Part shown: in pieces, positions 30,001 to 42,439 of the stretch | Layout of the letters: every line of letters starts with the position of its first letter | Position numbering within the stretch: the first letter of the stretch is position 1 | NCBI GenBank assembly: GCA_000320605.2 | Contig: KB445791.1 | Coordinates: 3,026,576-3,090,575 of the forward strand | DNA from: Gelatoporia subvermispora B | Lineage: Eukaryota; Basidiomycota; Agaricomycetes; Polyporales; Gelatoporiaceae | Direction: 5' to 3' | Length of the DNA: 64,000 nucleotides | Translations under genes and position numbers: made by a program | The notes under the pieces: model-generated | The model's input: the letters and a program-made list of their open reading frames with translations, nothing else | Told to the model about the DNA's origin: nothing | The model's database searches: none

Positions 30001-32842
30001 TCATCGAGTCTCGGGTGAAAGGTACGGTCCTGCGACAAGACAGAGGTTACGCGACGTGAACTGCACGTCAATGATAGGCGTGCGCTTTGTTGGGAATGTG
30101 GCCAGAAGATCGGTGCTGCTCGCAAAGTCAGTACGTCATCAGAAGCAGAACGTGTTAAGATGTCGGAACGCACGTTTCGATGCTATCCTCCTTGCGGTCG
30201 CCATTCTCCATAGAAGTAGCGCCAGTACCATTGGTCAACGTCCCATTCTCCCGAGCTTTGGATGCTGAACCACCGGAGCTCTTCACGTCCCAGCAACGGA
30301 CTGTCCAGTCGGCGCCGCCGCTGACCAGCATCGATGACTCGGCACTGAATGCGAGTGAATACACTGACGCCGTGTGGCCAGCCATCTTCTTGATCCGCTT
30401 GCCTGACCCAAGGTCCCACAGGTTGATAGCAAGATCTTCGCCTGCGTTCGTTGAGTAAGCTGGGTAAAGCGTCATTCGTGAAATTTACTGACCTGCTGTT
30501 GCTAAGTAGCGGCCATCCGGACTGAACGCTAACGTGGAAACGATTCCTTGATGACCTATGAAGACCCGAACGCATGATCCCCGTTGAACATCCCACAGTC
30601 TCGCTGTCCAGTCACTTGAACCTGTGGCAAGGTACAAAGAGTTCGGATGGAATTGAACGCACTACGCTACGTAAGAACTCCCGAATCATTCATTTGAGCA
30701 TGAAGTGCACTCACATCAACATCGCCCAGATGTCCTGCATATACCCGCAATGCTGAGGTTCTGTCAGTCGACCACAGTCTTGCTGTCCGATCTCGACTGG
30801 CGGTCGCAAAGTATATGCCCATAGGACTCCACTGTACGTCCCATATAGGATTCTGGTGACCTCGATATGCCACAACATTTGTCATGGTATCCAGTGACCA
30901 GAGTCGTGTCGTTGCATCGGCTGAAGCGGATAGGAGGTATCTTGGCGGAGATGCTGAGCCACCGACAGGGTCGAAGGCGACTGAATACACTGGGCCACTG
31001 TGGCCTATAAGTTTGCGCGTAGTTGAACCGCCCTTCTCTCGTATTTTCTTCAGTGATGATGCTATCGCGACGGATCAGCGGAGACCAATGCATGTAACAG
31101 GCTCAACCAACCATCTCGTATAGAACTTGACTGAAAGTCGCTCCTGTAACCCTTAAGCTTTTCGCCCTTGAGGCTCCATAATCGTATGTAGCTTTCCGAG
31201 AACCCAGCGGCCATCAAAGATGTGTCTTGGGAAAAGGTACAGCATGGTACTCTGGCACCAACGCTTGTGAGCCAAGTTCGAGATTTTGGTCACATTACAC
31301 ATACCCCTCGCCAGCATCGTGCAAGGTGTAACAGCATATGCTGGGCAATGCACGCGACCTTGCGGCTGCACCTTGAGGGGTATTGAGGTTGGCACTCATG
31401 AGGGCAGAAGGCTCCAGGCGTATTCGTTTGCGGGCATCGCGCACTTTCTCCACCTCACGCTTCACATCGACTGTCTTGAAGGTTGGCGGATGTGGCGGTA
31501 GATCAGAGAGTGAGGGTGACGTGAGGCCAGGGACGGTCGTTTGACGGGCATAATGTGGGTCATACTGAGCAGTGGGGTCGCGATCGATCATTGCCTGCTC
31601 TCGCAATACCCGTTCGGTTTCCGTACGCAACTCTTCAGACAGTGGCGCAGGGCCCAGTTTCAGTTCTCCGCGTGATGAGTTGAATGCTTGTGGGTCTGTG
31701 ACTATCGAAGCGTTTGCTTGCGGGGTAACGGAAGTCAGAAAGCCAGTAGACTCCTCCCAGGAATTTGGCGATACAGATGTCGTGGGTGAGGTCGTCACTG
31801 CAGAACAACATGAACGGAGGTTCTCTGCTGGACGGAAATATTATGTATTCACCGTCAAATCGAAGATGGTTGTTGACCACGCGCATTATCGCTGATCTTC
31901 CTCTTTTCCCCTTCTCGCCCGTGAAACCTTCCCCAGCACCAGTTGCCTCACCGCCGACGCCTTCCGTTAGCCAGCCCACGAGAAGGCTGAATCCTGACCG
32001 GCTCATGCGGATAGTGTACTTTTCGTTTCGGAACCGTTGGGCAACTTCATCAGTTTGAACATGAATTGGGAGGAGAATTGTAGACATATGGTGGATGGTG
32101 GAATGATGGACTGGGGAAAGGGATGGCGAGAACGTTTGGTGGAAGTCAAGTGCTGGGGGAGAGTGGTGTGTCAGCCCAGGCAGGCGAAGATTTGAGTAAA
32201 AGTGCAATGTCTACCTGCATCCTTGAATCCATGCTGTACGAGGTCGAGATAGAAGTGGCAAAAGATGGGGAACAATATGGGACGAAACTCCGGCTATCGC
32301 AAATTCAGCACCGGGCATTCAGGGAGATGAGAGAGACTCACCCTATACATATCTAAAGACCCTTCAACCCATGCCTCGAGCTCTCGGAATCCCTCGTGTT
32401 TGTCAGTTGGGTCGAGCGAGAGGATCTCTTCAGCACCTATAGACGGTATACTAGCGATCAGGTTTTGTATATTTGTGGTGTTTCCCATTGATGCAAGCTC
32501 CTGCAAAACATTTGAGGTGTCCTTCATAGCATTCTCTCCGGGCTTCGTTTCTTTCGGAGTGAATACAGCCAGCTTCTTGACGAGTTCATCTGGGGGGATT
32601 GCGGCTGTAGCGGATATCGATGGTTCTGGAGGCTTTGGCACATCCTGTTCCTCCGTAGTAGCACTAATAGCCTCTTTCAATGCTTCTTCTGCTCCCTTTA
32701 GACCTCGACTTCGGAGGTAATCCAGTACAAGCTTGTCGATTGCGGAAGTGCTAGTGTATGCTGGTTCGGATGTGGTGGTGGTGTTAGCAGCGGATGGGGA
32801 GACCCCCTCTGGCGTAGATGCAGCAGGTGTTGCAGCAGACAT
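30001..32842 (-). CDS. TAF5: Transcription initiation factor TFIID subunit 5 (TAF5, also SAGA)
   Basis: WD40 scaffold of TFIID and SAGA. It starts at 32842 with a Thr/Ser-rich lead, then a LisH motif (AIDKLVLDYLRSRGLKGAEE). The TAF5 N-terminal domain follows (WVEGSLDMYR spliced to PEFRPILFPIFCHFYLDL, then FRLPGLTHH). A charged linker holds VDVKREVEKVRDARKRIRLE. The C-terminal WD repeats include SFSESYIRLWS-like, LIGHSGPVYSVAFD, GHQNPIWDVQWSPMGIYFA, GHQGIVSTLAFSPDGRY, INLWDLGSGKRIKKMAGH and DWTVRCWDVKSS. About ten introns. The last join (GAAAC|GTGCGT ... GCAG|C) gives ETTDLLATFPTKRTPIIDVQ and the stop at 30001. Order and spacing match TAF5 rather than TAF5L or other WD proteins. Confidence 0.93.
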
Positions 32843-33307
32843 TGTGAGATATCAGACAGAACGTTAACACCGAACAATGAGACTAATCTGAGTTCTGGGA
32901 GAGCATAGGTATCGTGCAGGGGATGAGACGAGCACGGTCGTGTGCAGAGGCGCCGGCACGCATCGCGGCAAGCGAGAGACGCGTCGACGCGATCGGGCGT
33001 CGGGCGAGCAGTGACCAGGCCACTTGAATCCGCTACAGATCCTCAACCTCTCCGCTAACACCTATACGGCTGTGAATACCTAGATACCGTGTCGTTGAGA
33101 CCGTATATCCGAACCAGAAGCGTTACAGCACTTATGGCATGTATAAACCGAGCCACTTCAAGTGATGTCCAGAGCGCGGCGGCATGAAACGCGTCTATGT
33201 TTCTCCCCATGCTGAATGTTTTGGGTAGTGTAATGTACAAGAGTCCGTATGACAACAGGCTCAATAATCCGATACTTTGGAATCGACTCGAGATGCAGGA
33301 GAGACAA
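32843..33307. other. TAF5 promoter region and RecQ 3' flank
   Basis: 465 bp, no gene. Minus-strand open frames here overlap the RecQ tail in another frame and show no family features. Single ACGCGT motifs lie at 32979-32984 and near 33189. Confidence 0.5.
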
Positions 33308-36160
33308 TCACCGTCTTCCCCGAGCGCGTTTATTATATCCGCCACCTCTTGCAGCAGATTGGGTACCCGTACCGCTATGTGTCCGCTTTTGCCCTGCTCT
33401 TGGTACAGTGGACACATACTGTACTGTGTTCTTCAAGTAGCCCGACTTCGCGCACTCCTCGTCAAATGCCGCAACGAGGGCATTGAAATCGACATCCACC
33501 ATACTACCGAACAATTGATGGGACGTTGACCACTTGTTTGCAGTGAGGCGAGGCGATGTGATGCCGAATGCCATACGTGCAAGGAGACGAGGGTCGTCTC
33601 GTTCCGGGCAGGCTGCTAGGATAGCCCTCATTCGCATCGGGTCGACTACGGTGCTTACTTTTCTCCTGAACTCAATTCCGGAGCCTGAGACGCAGAAGCT
33701 GCACTGTCCGCACATTCCTCCTGGCACAGCGTCGGAATCGCCGAAATATGTTGCGAGCGCGTGAGCAAGGCCTATTCGTTAAGTGAGCAACAATGTTCTT
33801 GATCATAGACATCATATCGCGCACAATCGTCCCCAGTGGCGAGATCAATAACTTGTTGTAGCTTTTGAACCGCCTCTTCTTCTCGTGAAAGCATTCCTTG
33901 ATGTATTTTGTTTGCGAGCTCTTTGATACCCTCTACCGTCTTGATCATGGGATTGACGATGAGGTAGCGCTAGCAGCAAAGTATTCCGTCAGACGAGGAC
34001 AGATGAACAGGCATCCGAACATACCGCTCTGATCTGCGATGGCTTGGTTGTAATGTGACCTGTTCAGAGAGCGAGAAGTGGACGTGAGTGCATAGTGAGT
34101 TTCAGACATAATGATTTACCGTCCATTTCCCAGCCACTAATTGTTCGAGCTAACTCTGAGCGATCTAATTTACTGAACTTGGCGGTGTCCACAACGTCGA
34201 TCTGGGGCAAATTGGCGTGAATCTACTGATCGCCTACAGGGATACATAACTTACCTGGTAACCGCCGACCTTTGTTCGCCAATATTTTCGGATGGCTTGT
34301 GAGGCTTGTGAGTTGTCTTTTAATATCGCCTGCAAACCACTGCCACGGGCGGAGATGTCGTAGACGGAGTAAAAGGGCGTAATTGCTCTTATGTACTTGT
34401 GATCCAGCTCTAATTGGGCGTAGCATAAATTGAGAACATTCATCTAGCATACTAGTGCTCAGTAGTCGAGAGTTCAGGTAGATTCTACGCTCACATACCC
34501 TGATATCAAATCTGGAGATCATGCAATCTGGTCAATGATCAAGGCCTTCATAGAACAGTAATCGAATTGTCGTACATTTTCGATTGGTCGTAGTGGTTAA
34601 AGTAGATGGTCCCGTCAGCATCGGGTTCTTTCATGGCAACCTGTTGTATCCAGAGCTCTACGTCTTTCTTTGAGCATGTATCACCTCTTGCGAAACCTTC
34701 CAGGATAGGGATGTCCGCAGCCGAAAGGAACATTAGGCAGGTCGATGGCAAGCCATCTCTTCCCGCTCGGCCCACCTCCTGGCTGTAGTTCTCGAGTGTT
34801 TTCGGCATATACAAATGGATGACCTGAGGAAAGCCCTTAGTTACTCAAAGGGAAAATGTAAAGAGGACACAGACCGATCGTATGTCAGCTACGCGGAATT
34901 TACATGAGGTCCATTTGTACTGATGTCTTCCCTCAAAACGTACCCTTGTCAATGCCCATGCCAAATGCGATCGTGGCACACACGATGCCCTTCTCGGACT
35001 CCATGAATTTGATCTGGATCTGTTCTCGCTCTTCGCCTGGCAATCCAGCATGGTAAACCATTGGTTCCAGGTCATACGGATATAGTCGGTTTGCGACTTC
35101 CGCTGCGTCCTTTTGCAGTGTGCAGTAAATGATGACAGGCCCAGTACGTGCTTGGAGTAATGGGACTATTCTCTTCATCTTTTCGTCCAAAGTGTTAGCG
35201 ACTTCGACTTTGAACGAAAGGCTTTTGCAATATAGAGTCAGTTAATCCAAATGGTTATGCTACTGACTGCGCACTTTGGTCGATAAAGCGGGGTCTTGAA
35301 GACACCGTCCTTCTGGTCGATGTAGAAGCTGGTGCAGATGTCCTGTGCTACAGTAGGGGTTGCTGTGGCCGTGAGACACAGTACGCGTTCTACGTCCATT
35401 TCTTCCGCAAACCGGGCAATCTTGAGATATTCTGGGCGGAAGCTAGCACCCCACTGCAAAGATACGTTATCGAACCAACTTGGCCTTTGCTTCGTGATGT
35501 CGTACCTGCGAAATGCAATGCGCTTCATCTACAGCCAACAATGAGATCTTGACACGCTTCATTAACGCAACAAATGACTCGTTGTTTAATCTGGCAAACG
35601 CCCATGAGCTCAGTCGTCAGAGATGCCGGGATTTGCGACACTCGCCGTTCGGGGGCGACGAACAAAATTTTCAGGGAACCAGAGAGTAGTTCGCCTTTGA
35701 CCCAGGCAGCTCTATCTGCACCAAGAGTACTGTCCAAGTTAGCAGCCTTTACACCTCGTTTGACGAGTGCATCGACTTGGTCTTTCATAAGTGCAATCAG
35801 TGGCGAAATGACAAGCGTGAGGCCCTGATAACGTGTCAGCGATCAGCATGCACTATGTTAACCTACACTTACGTCCAAGCACAACGCAGGGACCTGGTAG
35901 GTAAGACTTTTGCCGCCTGAGTATGATTAGCCCCAGTATCAGCTCTAGTAGGTCTGGGGCAAATGACAGTACTCACCGCCTGTCGGAAATATAACGAGAG
36001 CATTCTCGTTATTTACCAAAAGCCTGTGGATTGCCTATTTGAATGCATAAGCTCTGTACTTACATACACTGTTGGTAAAGCAGATGCTCACGTCCTGTTG
36101 TAAGAGCCGAAACGACTCGAATCCAAAAACGTCCTTCAAGGCCTGGTGTGCTTTCTCCAT
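33308..36160 (-). CDS. RecQ-family ATP-dependent DNA helicase
   Basis: 3'-5' DNA helicase for recombination and replication-fork repair. Motif 0 is FGFESFRLLQQD spliced to AIHRL; motif I is IFPTGGGKSLTYQVPALC; Ia is LVISPLIALMKDQVDAL; II is VDEAHCISQWG; III is LCLTATATP; IV is PVIIYCTLQKDAAEVAN; V is ATIAFGMGIDKG; VI is YSQEVGRAGRDGLPSTCL. The RecQ C-terminal zinc region follows (LAHALATYFGDSD with CGQCSFC). The end is basic (KRARGRR). I see no HRDC domain or long acidic N-terminus, so it is closer to a short RECQ1-like form than to BLM/Sgs1. The frame runs upstream of 36160 only through non-ATG codons to 36247; a further 5' exon is possible. More than ten short introns. Confidence 0.88.
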
Positions 36161-36574
36161 GGCTGGCCCGTGCGTTACAGCGAATGCACCGAAATCGGGT
36201 ACAACCTTGAACGCTGTGCCGTGGAGTCTGATGTGAACGTCCGCCAACAGCTCCTAGCGTTCCCACTGGCAGCCGGACGCGACCTGCCGCTGTGACAGCA
36301 GAAGTTGTTGACGCGTTGTTTGTTCACGTGCCTTGTGAGTCGCTGGGTAGTGGAACTCAGTGGTCAATCCGTTGCCCTCGTTGCGAGGTGTACTATTTCA
36401 ACGAGGAATAGAGCAGACGCAGCGATACTCCGATATTTGAGTCAGCCGCTGGTGCTGACGTCAAATTGGTCTACCGAAACAAGACTACGCGGTACAGGAG
36501 GAGACAATATATAACATTCGAACACTTCCACAAGCACTGCACGATAGCACAACTCGGTGATCGACAGAACGCGA
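36161..36574. other. RecQ promoter region and NoxA 3' flank
   Basis: 414 bp. No gene recognised. One ACGCGT at 36311-36316, followed by a CACGTG E-box at 36326-36331. Confidence 0.45.
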
Positions 36575-38705
36575 TCAGAAATGTTCCTATATTTCGTGGG
36601 TGAGAGACTTCAAGATCCGGAGATCTTGTAAGGCATACCTTCGCGAACGTGAAGGTGATGTTGTTCGTGGTCACGTTATGACAAGCCTCCTTAAGGGCTT
36701 TGGCGATGGGTCCTGCACCACAGAAGTAAGTCTACGAAAAAGTTTCGAAGTCGGTTAGTATGTCCTAGCTCCATAACGAACCCAGAGCAGCAACTTACGC
36801 CGACTTTGGTCTTCAGCTGAGCATTGGTGCCAGGGAGATATTGTCCGGTCTCAATGGCGGTCCGCATGCGCATGTAAATGCTCTTCCAGTCAGGCCGGCC
36901 GAACATCGTACGGGTACGGAGAAGTGTCAGTGGGTCGTACTCAGCACCAGCATCGTTGACAGCAATGTTCCAGAGCATATCCTCTCCAATCTTCTGAGTC
37001 AGGTAAATGTTGATACGAAGGAAGTTCGCTGCACCAACTTATCAACACGATTCTTGTGTGGAAGAATAATGACACCCACGATCAGCCTGAGCAGCCTCCA
37101 CCTCCTGCAGCAGGGTCTGGAACCAGCCGAACGAAGGCGCGTCACGGACAATCCAGAAGAACTCAACGCGCTTGAGTGTGCCGAGAGCACCCTTCTTCTG
37201 ACGGTACCAGATATGCTTTAGAATAGATGCGAAAGGAGTGACCCCTGACGTGCAATACACAAAATACTTTAGCCCGGTCACGCTCAACGCGATCTCAGGC
37301 TGACTCACCAATACCAGCACCGACGAGAACCGCAACCTCGCAGTTGAAGACGTCTTCCGCAGGAGCGCCGTATGGACCATCAATCCTGACCGCAGGGAGT
37401 GGGCGGGCGTTGGAAGTGGGATCGAGCTCGACGAAGTCCCCACGAATACCGTAAACAGAATCATCCTTCTCGGCACCCTTCATGGCAGCTTGCGTCATGG
37501 CGGCAACGACAGAGGGGCCGGCACCGACACGTTCACCAAGACCTTGGGTCCAGTCACCGACCTGGCGAATGTGGACAGAGACATAGGGATCCTCAGGCGC
37601 AGAGGTAATAGTGAACTATGGGCTTGTTAAACATAACGTAAACAGGGAACATCACGTATAACTCACCGGGTGCCATTGCCATCCTGAAACGTCGGGGACT
37701 TGGATGAAGAGCCACTGTCCAGGGACATACTTGAAGCTGGGCTTCACGATGCGAAGTTCCATGGCGCCTGCCGCATAATCAGCACTCACACGCCAACCGT
37801 TGCCTTGACATAACATACCGCTCGGGTGTACCAAAACCTTGGACAAGCGAGTAGCCCTCCGCGCTCTGATTTCCCTCCAGATACGCTCTCCGAAGTAGAT
37901 GATGCCTGGCCAGATCGTGAAGCGCCAGCTCTCGTAGCCAAGGCAATGTTCTGTGGAGTAGAATGGGAATGTCTTGATGTAGTCGGGACCAGCGGAGTCG
38001 CGAACGAAACATCCGGTTGCATGAGAGTAGAGGCCAATCATGAAGAAGAAGGCCAGGTGGTGGGTGTACCAGAACGCTTCGAAACACTGAGCCCGGACTT
38101 TATGATGCGCAGTCGTGTACATCAACACCATGATGAGGAGCATGAAGTGGCCAGTGATACCACCCGCCTGCGTGTAGTGGATGTCCAGAGCGATCTCCGG
38201 GCGAACCTCTAGAGTGACGGGCTATCGTGAGTATGTTGTCACGTCAGTGCACTGGTTTCGAATACGTACGAGTTCGTTCAACATTGAAGAAGTTGACGTA
38301 GTGGGCCGTAGTGTGTACCATAGCCCAGAAGGCCATGGAGTAGGCAACCTGCCTGTGGAACCAGATATTCTCGTCGGCAGGGAACAGCCAGGTCATCTTG
38401 GGACGGACAACACGGATGATGTTACGAAGCATGGGGACCAGGATCATGCCGCCATCGAAGGCGAGGACAAGACCAGCACCACGGGAGGTCCATACAGACC
38501 ACTTTAGACCGTTCAATGCGGATAGTTTCTTGTTGGTTTCCTAAAAGCCGGATACTCAGCATTCTCATCAGGTCCTGAGTGATAACGGTCCTACCTGACT
38601 GTACCAGCCATAAGCAAATAGGAAGAGCTGGACGCCATAGAAGACCACGTTGAAGATCGCCCGCCTCGGGTTGAGAAACTCGCGCTGGAACCAGGACTCG
38701 CCCAT
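36575..38705 (-). CDS. noxA: NADPH oxidase NoxA (gp91phox family)
   Basis: Membrane superoxide-generating oxidase; in fungi NoxA with NoxR and Rac controls hyphal fusion and fruiting-body or sclerotium formation. It starts MGESWFQREFLNPRRAIFNV. Membrane helices include FFMIGLYSHATGCF and haem-ligand histidines (WFHRQVAYSMAFWAMVHTTA; EAFWYTHHLAFFFM). FAD site: WHPFTITSAPEDPY. NADPH sites: DGPYGAPAEDVF, VGAGIGVTPFASILKHIWY and FFWIVRDAPSFGWF. CGAG-type segment TYFCGAGPIAKALKEA, and the conserved C-terminus KEHF on its own small last exon, which ends at 36575. About nine introns. There is no N-terminal EF-hand (NoxC) and no NoxB-type N-terminal extension. Coding sequence is intact. Confidence 0.95.
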
Positions 38706-39365
38706 GTTGTCACGCGCAATTATCTTGGTCTCGGACCGTCAAAAGCCAAATCTACGGTACTGAAAGAACGACGTCCGGGTCCGGCCAGACTAAAAGGAGA
38801 AGCAAAAGGAGAGGAAGGGCAGGGGGAGGGACGGGGGGAAGAGGGAAGAGAGATAGATGGCTGAAGAGCCTGTGAGCGAGGAAGGGCGCTGCTATCATGG
38901 CCCTGTCCATCGGTGTCCATGGCAATCCTCATGCACGACCGGCCTCAGTCACCCATTCCAGCGTCACATCCATCTCCGTCCGAGGCAACTATTATCCCAC
39001 TCCACGGAGATGCTGTTCCTTGTTGTCGTTCTGACCGAACTTCTCAATGACAAGCCGGAACTATCACCCAGCACCCGCGGCGAGGAGTGGCGCCCTTGCA
39101 TGATCTGTCGCCCGTAATTGGTAGAATATTATTCGTCTCACAGCCTTGCATGGCAGACGGTGGACATCGTTCGAGGCTTTGATCTGTCATCGAGTTACAT
39201 GGAGGGGAATCCCGTCTCGCCTCGTTTCGTTCGAGAGCATTCGGTCCCAACAGGAGCAGTACAATTCCCAAACAGCGGTGCATCATAAACAAATGGACAG
39301 ATGGACTGGAGCGCGCGCGGGTATACAACAAAAATATCAAAGGGGCGTTGACGTTGCTACCATCC
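38706..39365. other. NoxA promoter/leader and MAD2 3' flank
   Basis: 660 bp. On the NoxA coding strand 38856-38791 is a strongly pyrimidine-rich tract (purine-rich as printed) ending about 86 bp before the ATG, likely near the transcription start. No gene seen. Confidence 0.5.
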
Positions 39366-40217
39366 TTATCCATCGTATCGGTACGCCACCATGGCCTCGA
39401 TTCGATGCACGTCCGTGCTGAAGCTTCTCAGTTTCACCTGCTGGCTCTTTCCCGCTTCGATCGCAAGTGGATCGGTATCTACCCATTCGTCCGCGGGCAC
39501 GTCCGCAGATTCGGAAGTGTACGCAAGGATATTGAACACGGTCGGCTCATCAATGACTGGCAGGAACGTCACAGTGGAAACAATCTGCTTGAGAATATTG
39601 CGAATCTCTGCTTGGATCTCTGCCTCTGGCTTGGCTGGTGCCCTGGAGATATCATGAACAACATTCAGTGGGAATTTCCTTCGTTTTTACGAAGAACATA
39701 CGCTTCGGACTCCCCTGAAGGCTGTTCGACGAGATTGATATCAAAGACCCATCGCTCAAGTGACGTGCGACTGTCTTTCGATATGATGGCCAAGACAAGC
39801 TGCGTGACGGAGCCTGTAAGAAGCCATTCTGGTGCGACGTTCCTCAGAATAAGATCGCGCTATAAGAAACCAACGGGCTCACTGTTGACTTGTTTCAAGA
39901 TCCTGCTCAACAGCTGAGTTTGTCCTTAGCGCCTGAGCAATGTGGGGACCTACTTGTCGAGATAGTTCTCAAGTGCGAGGTCCTGTGTGACAAGCACAGT
40001 CTGTCCATACTTCTTGACCATGTGAAAGTCATCTGCGGGATAGACTCCGCGTTGAAACAAGATACTGCATGAAGGTGACGATAAGTTGAGCGGCTGGACG
40101 TCCATTCAGCAAACTTCTGACGGACGTGTTGGCAGCATATTTGAAGAATTCTGTCACGAGATTTGTGGAGCCTTTGAGAGTGATGGCTTGTCGAGTGGGG
40201 GCCTGCTTTGTGGGCAT
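39366..40217 (-). CDS. MAD2: Spindle assembly checkpoint protein MAD2 (HORMA domain)
   Basis: HORMA-domain protein that binds Mad1 and Cdc20 and blocks APC/C until kinetochores attach. Minus-strand exons join as MPTKQAPTRQAITLKGSTNL, NTILFQRGVYPADDFHMVKK, YGQTVLVTQDLALENYLDK, ILKQVNKWLLTGSVTQLVL, SLERWVFDI, then AEIQAEIRNILKQIVSTVTF and the seat-belt C-terminus (WVDTDPLAIEAGKSQQVKLR, VHRIEAMVAYRYDG). Five exons with short introns; length and order fit MAD2 throughout. An upstream TTG frame was ignored. It is preceded by two ACGCGT motifs. The next gene upstream is the RNase III gene. Confidence 0.94.
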
Positions 40218-40682
40218 GTCGGGCAGATTGATTATGTTGCGATGAAGAAACAACCCGTGGTTTAGTGGTCAACCAGCTTCGCTCTGCGACAGTAACGAAG
40301 TTGAACCAGACGCCGTTCGCGACGCGTCGCTGTACGATCACGCGTTTATCACGTGGTAAATAACTCCTTTGTCTCGCGTTTCGATCGGCTCGCTGTCGGT
40401 CTGCCAGACTCCGATGCACGTAAGGTGATGATGATCCATGAAACGTCTCTCATTACCGTCGTCTTCAAGCATAATAATAGACTGACCATTGCAGAGTTCG
40501 CATGTTAAATAATCCTGCTACCCGCGGAACATCCAAAGTACATATCGAAGTGCCGAAGAACACATGATTGGCATATACGACCAGAGTCGGTATCATAACA
40601 GCCACACAATCCTCCAGATCTTCGGCGTGTTATAGTTATATCAATGGTCCATTGTGTAAAGGTGCGGTTCGAGATCAAGTAG
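40218..40682. other. MAD2 promoter region and RNase III 3' flank
   Basis: 465 bp. A tRNA-like string (GGTTTAGTGGTCAA at about 40258) has no partner B box in the right place. Holds the two ACGCGT motifs annotated separately. No gene seen. Confidence 0.5.
40322..40345. promoter_or_regulatory. Pair of ACGCGT (MCB-like) motifs upstream of MAD2
   Basis: ACGCGT at 40322-40327 and 40340-40345, 105-128 bp before the MAD2 ATG. Same motif as the RAD51 cluster; G1/S control is inferred. Confidence 0.45.
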
Positions 40683-42143
40683 TCACTGTCGTACGCTTGT
40701 CTGCCAGTAACGTCCGGTGTGATGTGCCACGGTATGCGGTCTACCCACTGGTCTTGAGCCTGACGGTCGATACAGGTCAGCATCGTCGTCGGAAACGTCC
40801 ACGTCCATATCTGCGACGGCGGTGTCTGAGTCTGGATCGCAATTCGCTACGAGCATCCGCTCCAATTCACGCTCGTCTTCGTCTCCAGATGAATCGCTTA
40901 TCTCTACAACCGGATTTGGCTGATTTCTGCGCTCCCAGGCCCCCCGAAGCGTATCGTGTCGTGCTGAAATTTCGACGGCATACAGACTGTCATCGTCATC
41001 ATGATCACTGAATTGCCGTTCCGTCCGGCGATGTTTTCCTCGAGTGTTATTGGAGGAATCACCACCCAAAGCTCCACCACGACTGAGAGAAGTACGGTGA
41101 ACCTCGTCCGTACGCCTGACACGACGTGTATTGGACTCGTCTTCAGAATCAGGCTCATTTGTCAGATCGTAGAATTTCCGCGCGACAGATTTAAGAGGCA
41201 TGCGAGGCAGTTTGTCTTCGGCTGGATCAGGAGACGATCGGCACAGGTCAATCACGGTGACTAACACTCAGTTAGAGATTTTCTCGAGAATCAATGGAAT
41301 CATGCAGCACCTTGCTTCGATGAACCTGGACCAAATCTGGTAGGCAGGGGTTGAGGCGCCGCAGGGACAAGCAGCTGTGAACGAGTAGGCAAGGGAGCAT
41401 GTAATACATCGGACGGAGGGACATCCGGAGGTGCTGGAATACGTTGAGGTCGACGGCCAGGTCTCTCATGAGTAGGTTCTTTGGGGGCTGGACGATCTCG
41501 ACTTCTGCGTGGTCACTACCGCAGGAGTAAATATGACGTCGTATCCAACTTACCTTGCGCGAAATGCAGTGCTTGCCGCACGTATGAGGGGTGTGTATAT
41601 GTCGCTGACCCATTCGCAAAGGGCCTCGAACCCGCGATCAACGTAATAAGCAGCGATGACGGTTTCAAAGAGGTCAGCAGTCGCCTTGATCTCGGGCTTG
41701 TTCTTCGCTCTTGACAGAGTGCCTTCTCCGAAAGTCCTCATAGTCAAAGCTTTGAGTACAGCATCACTGACAGCGAGTATGTCTAGTTTCTCTGCCAAGC
41801 GGGAGAAAGTTCGGTTGGAATGAAGAGCAGCTCGAATACACTTCATATAATCAGAGCGCTAACTACACATCGTTATTCACCATAAACTACGCACAGTGTA
41901 TAGGAAGGGCGTCCCGTCAGGGATCTGTGTGAATAGCAGCCTTCCAATTGTGGCGTACATAAGAGCGTCGCCTAGGAACTCTAAGCGTTCGTTCTGCTCA
42001 TGCCGTGACTTTGACGGAATCAACAACGTTGACCACGTCTCATCTGAGAGAGGGGGTAGAGCAGCGTTGAATTCCTGGTGCCCGATAGCCTCGAAGATCG
42101 AGTTTTGTATCACTTCATGTAGGTTATTGGTTCCGCGCTTCAT
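40683..42143 (-). CDS. RNase III-domain protein with long acidic disordered tail
   Basis: Predicted double-stranded-RNA endonuclease. Four exons on the minus strand: start ATG at 42143, GT-AG introns near 41880-41830, 41555-41505 and 41312-41265, stop at 40683. The RNase III signature is intact: ERLEFLGDALMYATIGRLLF, then TRADLFETVIAAYY-like text (KATADLFETVIAAYYVDRGF). The Glu, Asp, Asp and Glu metal ligands are all in place. No dsRNA-binding, helicase, PAZ or second RNase III domain follows, so it is not a Dicer. After a Pro-rich linker (PAPPDVPPSDVLHAP) comes a disordered acidic region with VTVIDLCRSS and VVEISDSSGDEDE, which look like SUMO-interaction motifs. Mitochondrial L44/L3-type proteins are an alternative, but they usually carry a dsRBD. 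Divergent from Nup155. Confidence 0.8.
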
Positions 42144-42439
42144 GTTCGACGCGTCAAGGGAGATGTGCCCGGGGTTGTGAAGGCGTTAATGTATGAGCCA
42201 GACAGAGATAGGATACAGCGAGGAGAGATGCTGCAGTGGTATCCGTGGTATCAGTACAAAGGGAGGAGAGGCCTTGATCTGAGGTGATAGGGCGGATCCG
42301 GGGTTTGTGGCCGTACGCGTGATTGGAAGTTCAAGACGAGCCGTGGGAAATGTGTGGACAAAAAGTCGCGTCAAGTGGTGGCAAGCGCGCACGCGTCCGA
42401 GTCTTGCCATCCAATTGTCCGCGCCACACCATCCATGCA

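Noticed and set aside
33055..33417. Minus-strand open frame of 120 codons with hydrophobic text
   Set aside because: Overlaps the RecQ C-terminus in another frame and has no family features; probably chance.
40250..40320. A-box-like GGTTTAGTGGTCAA with nearby GTTGAACC
   Set aside because: The B-box is in the wrong form and spacing and no cloverleaf can be drawn.
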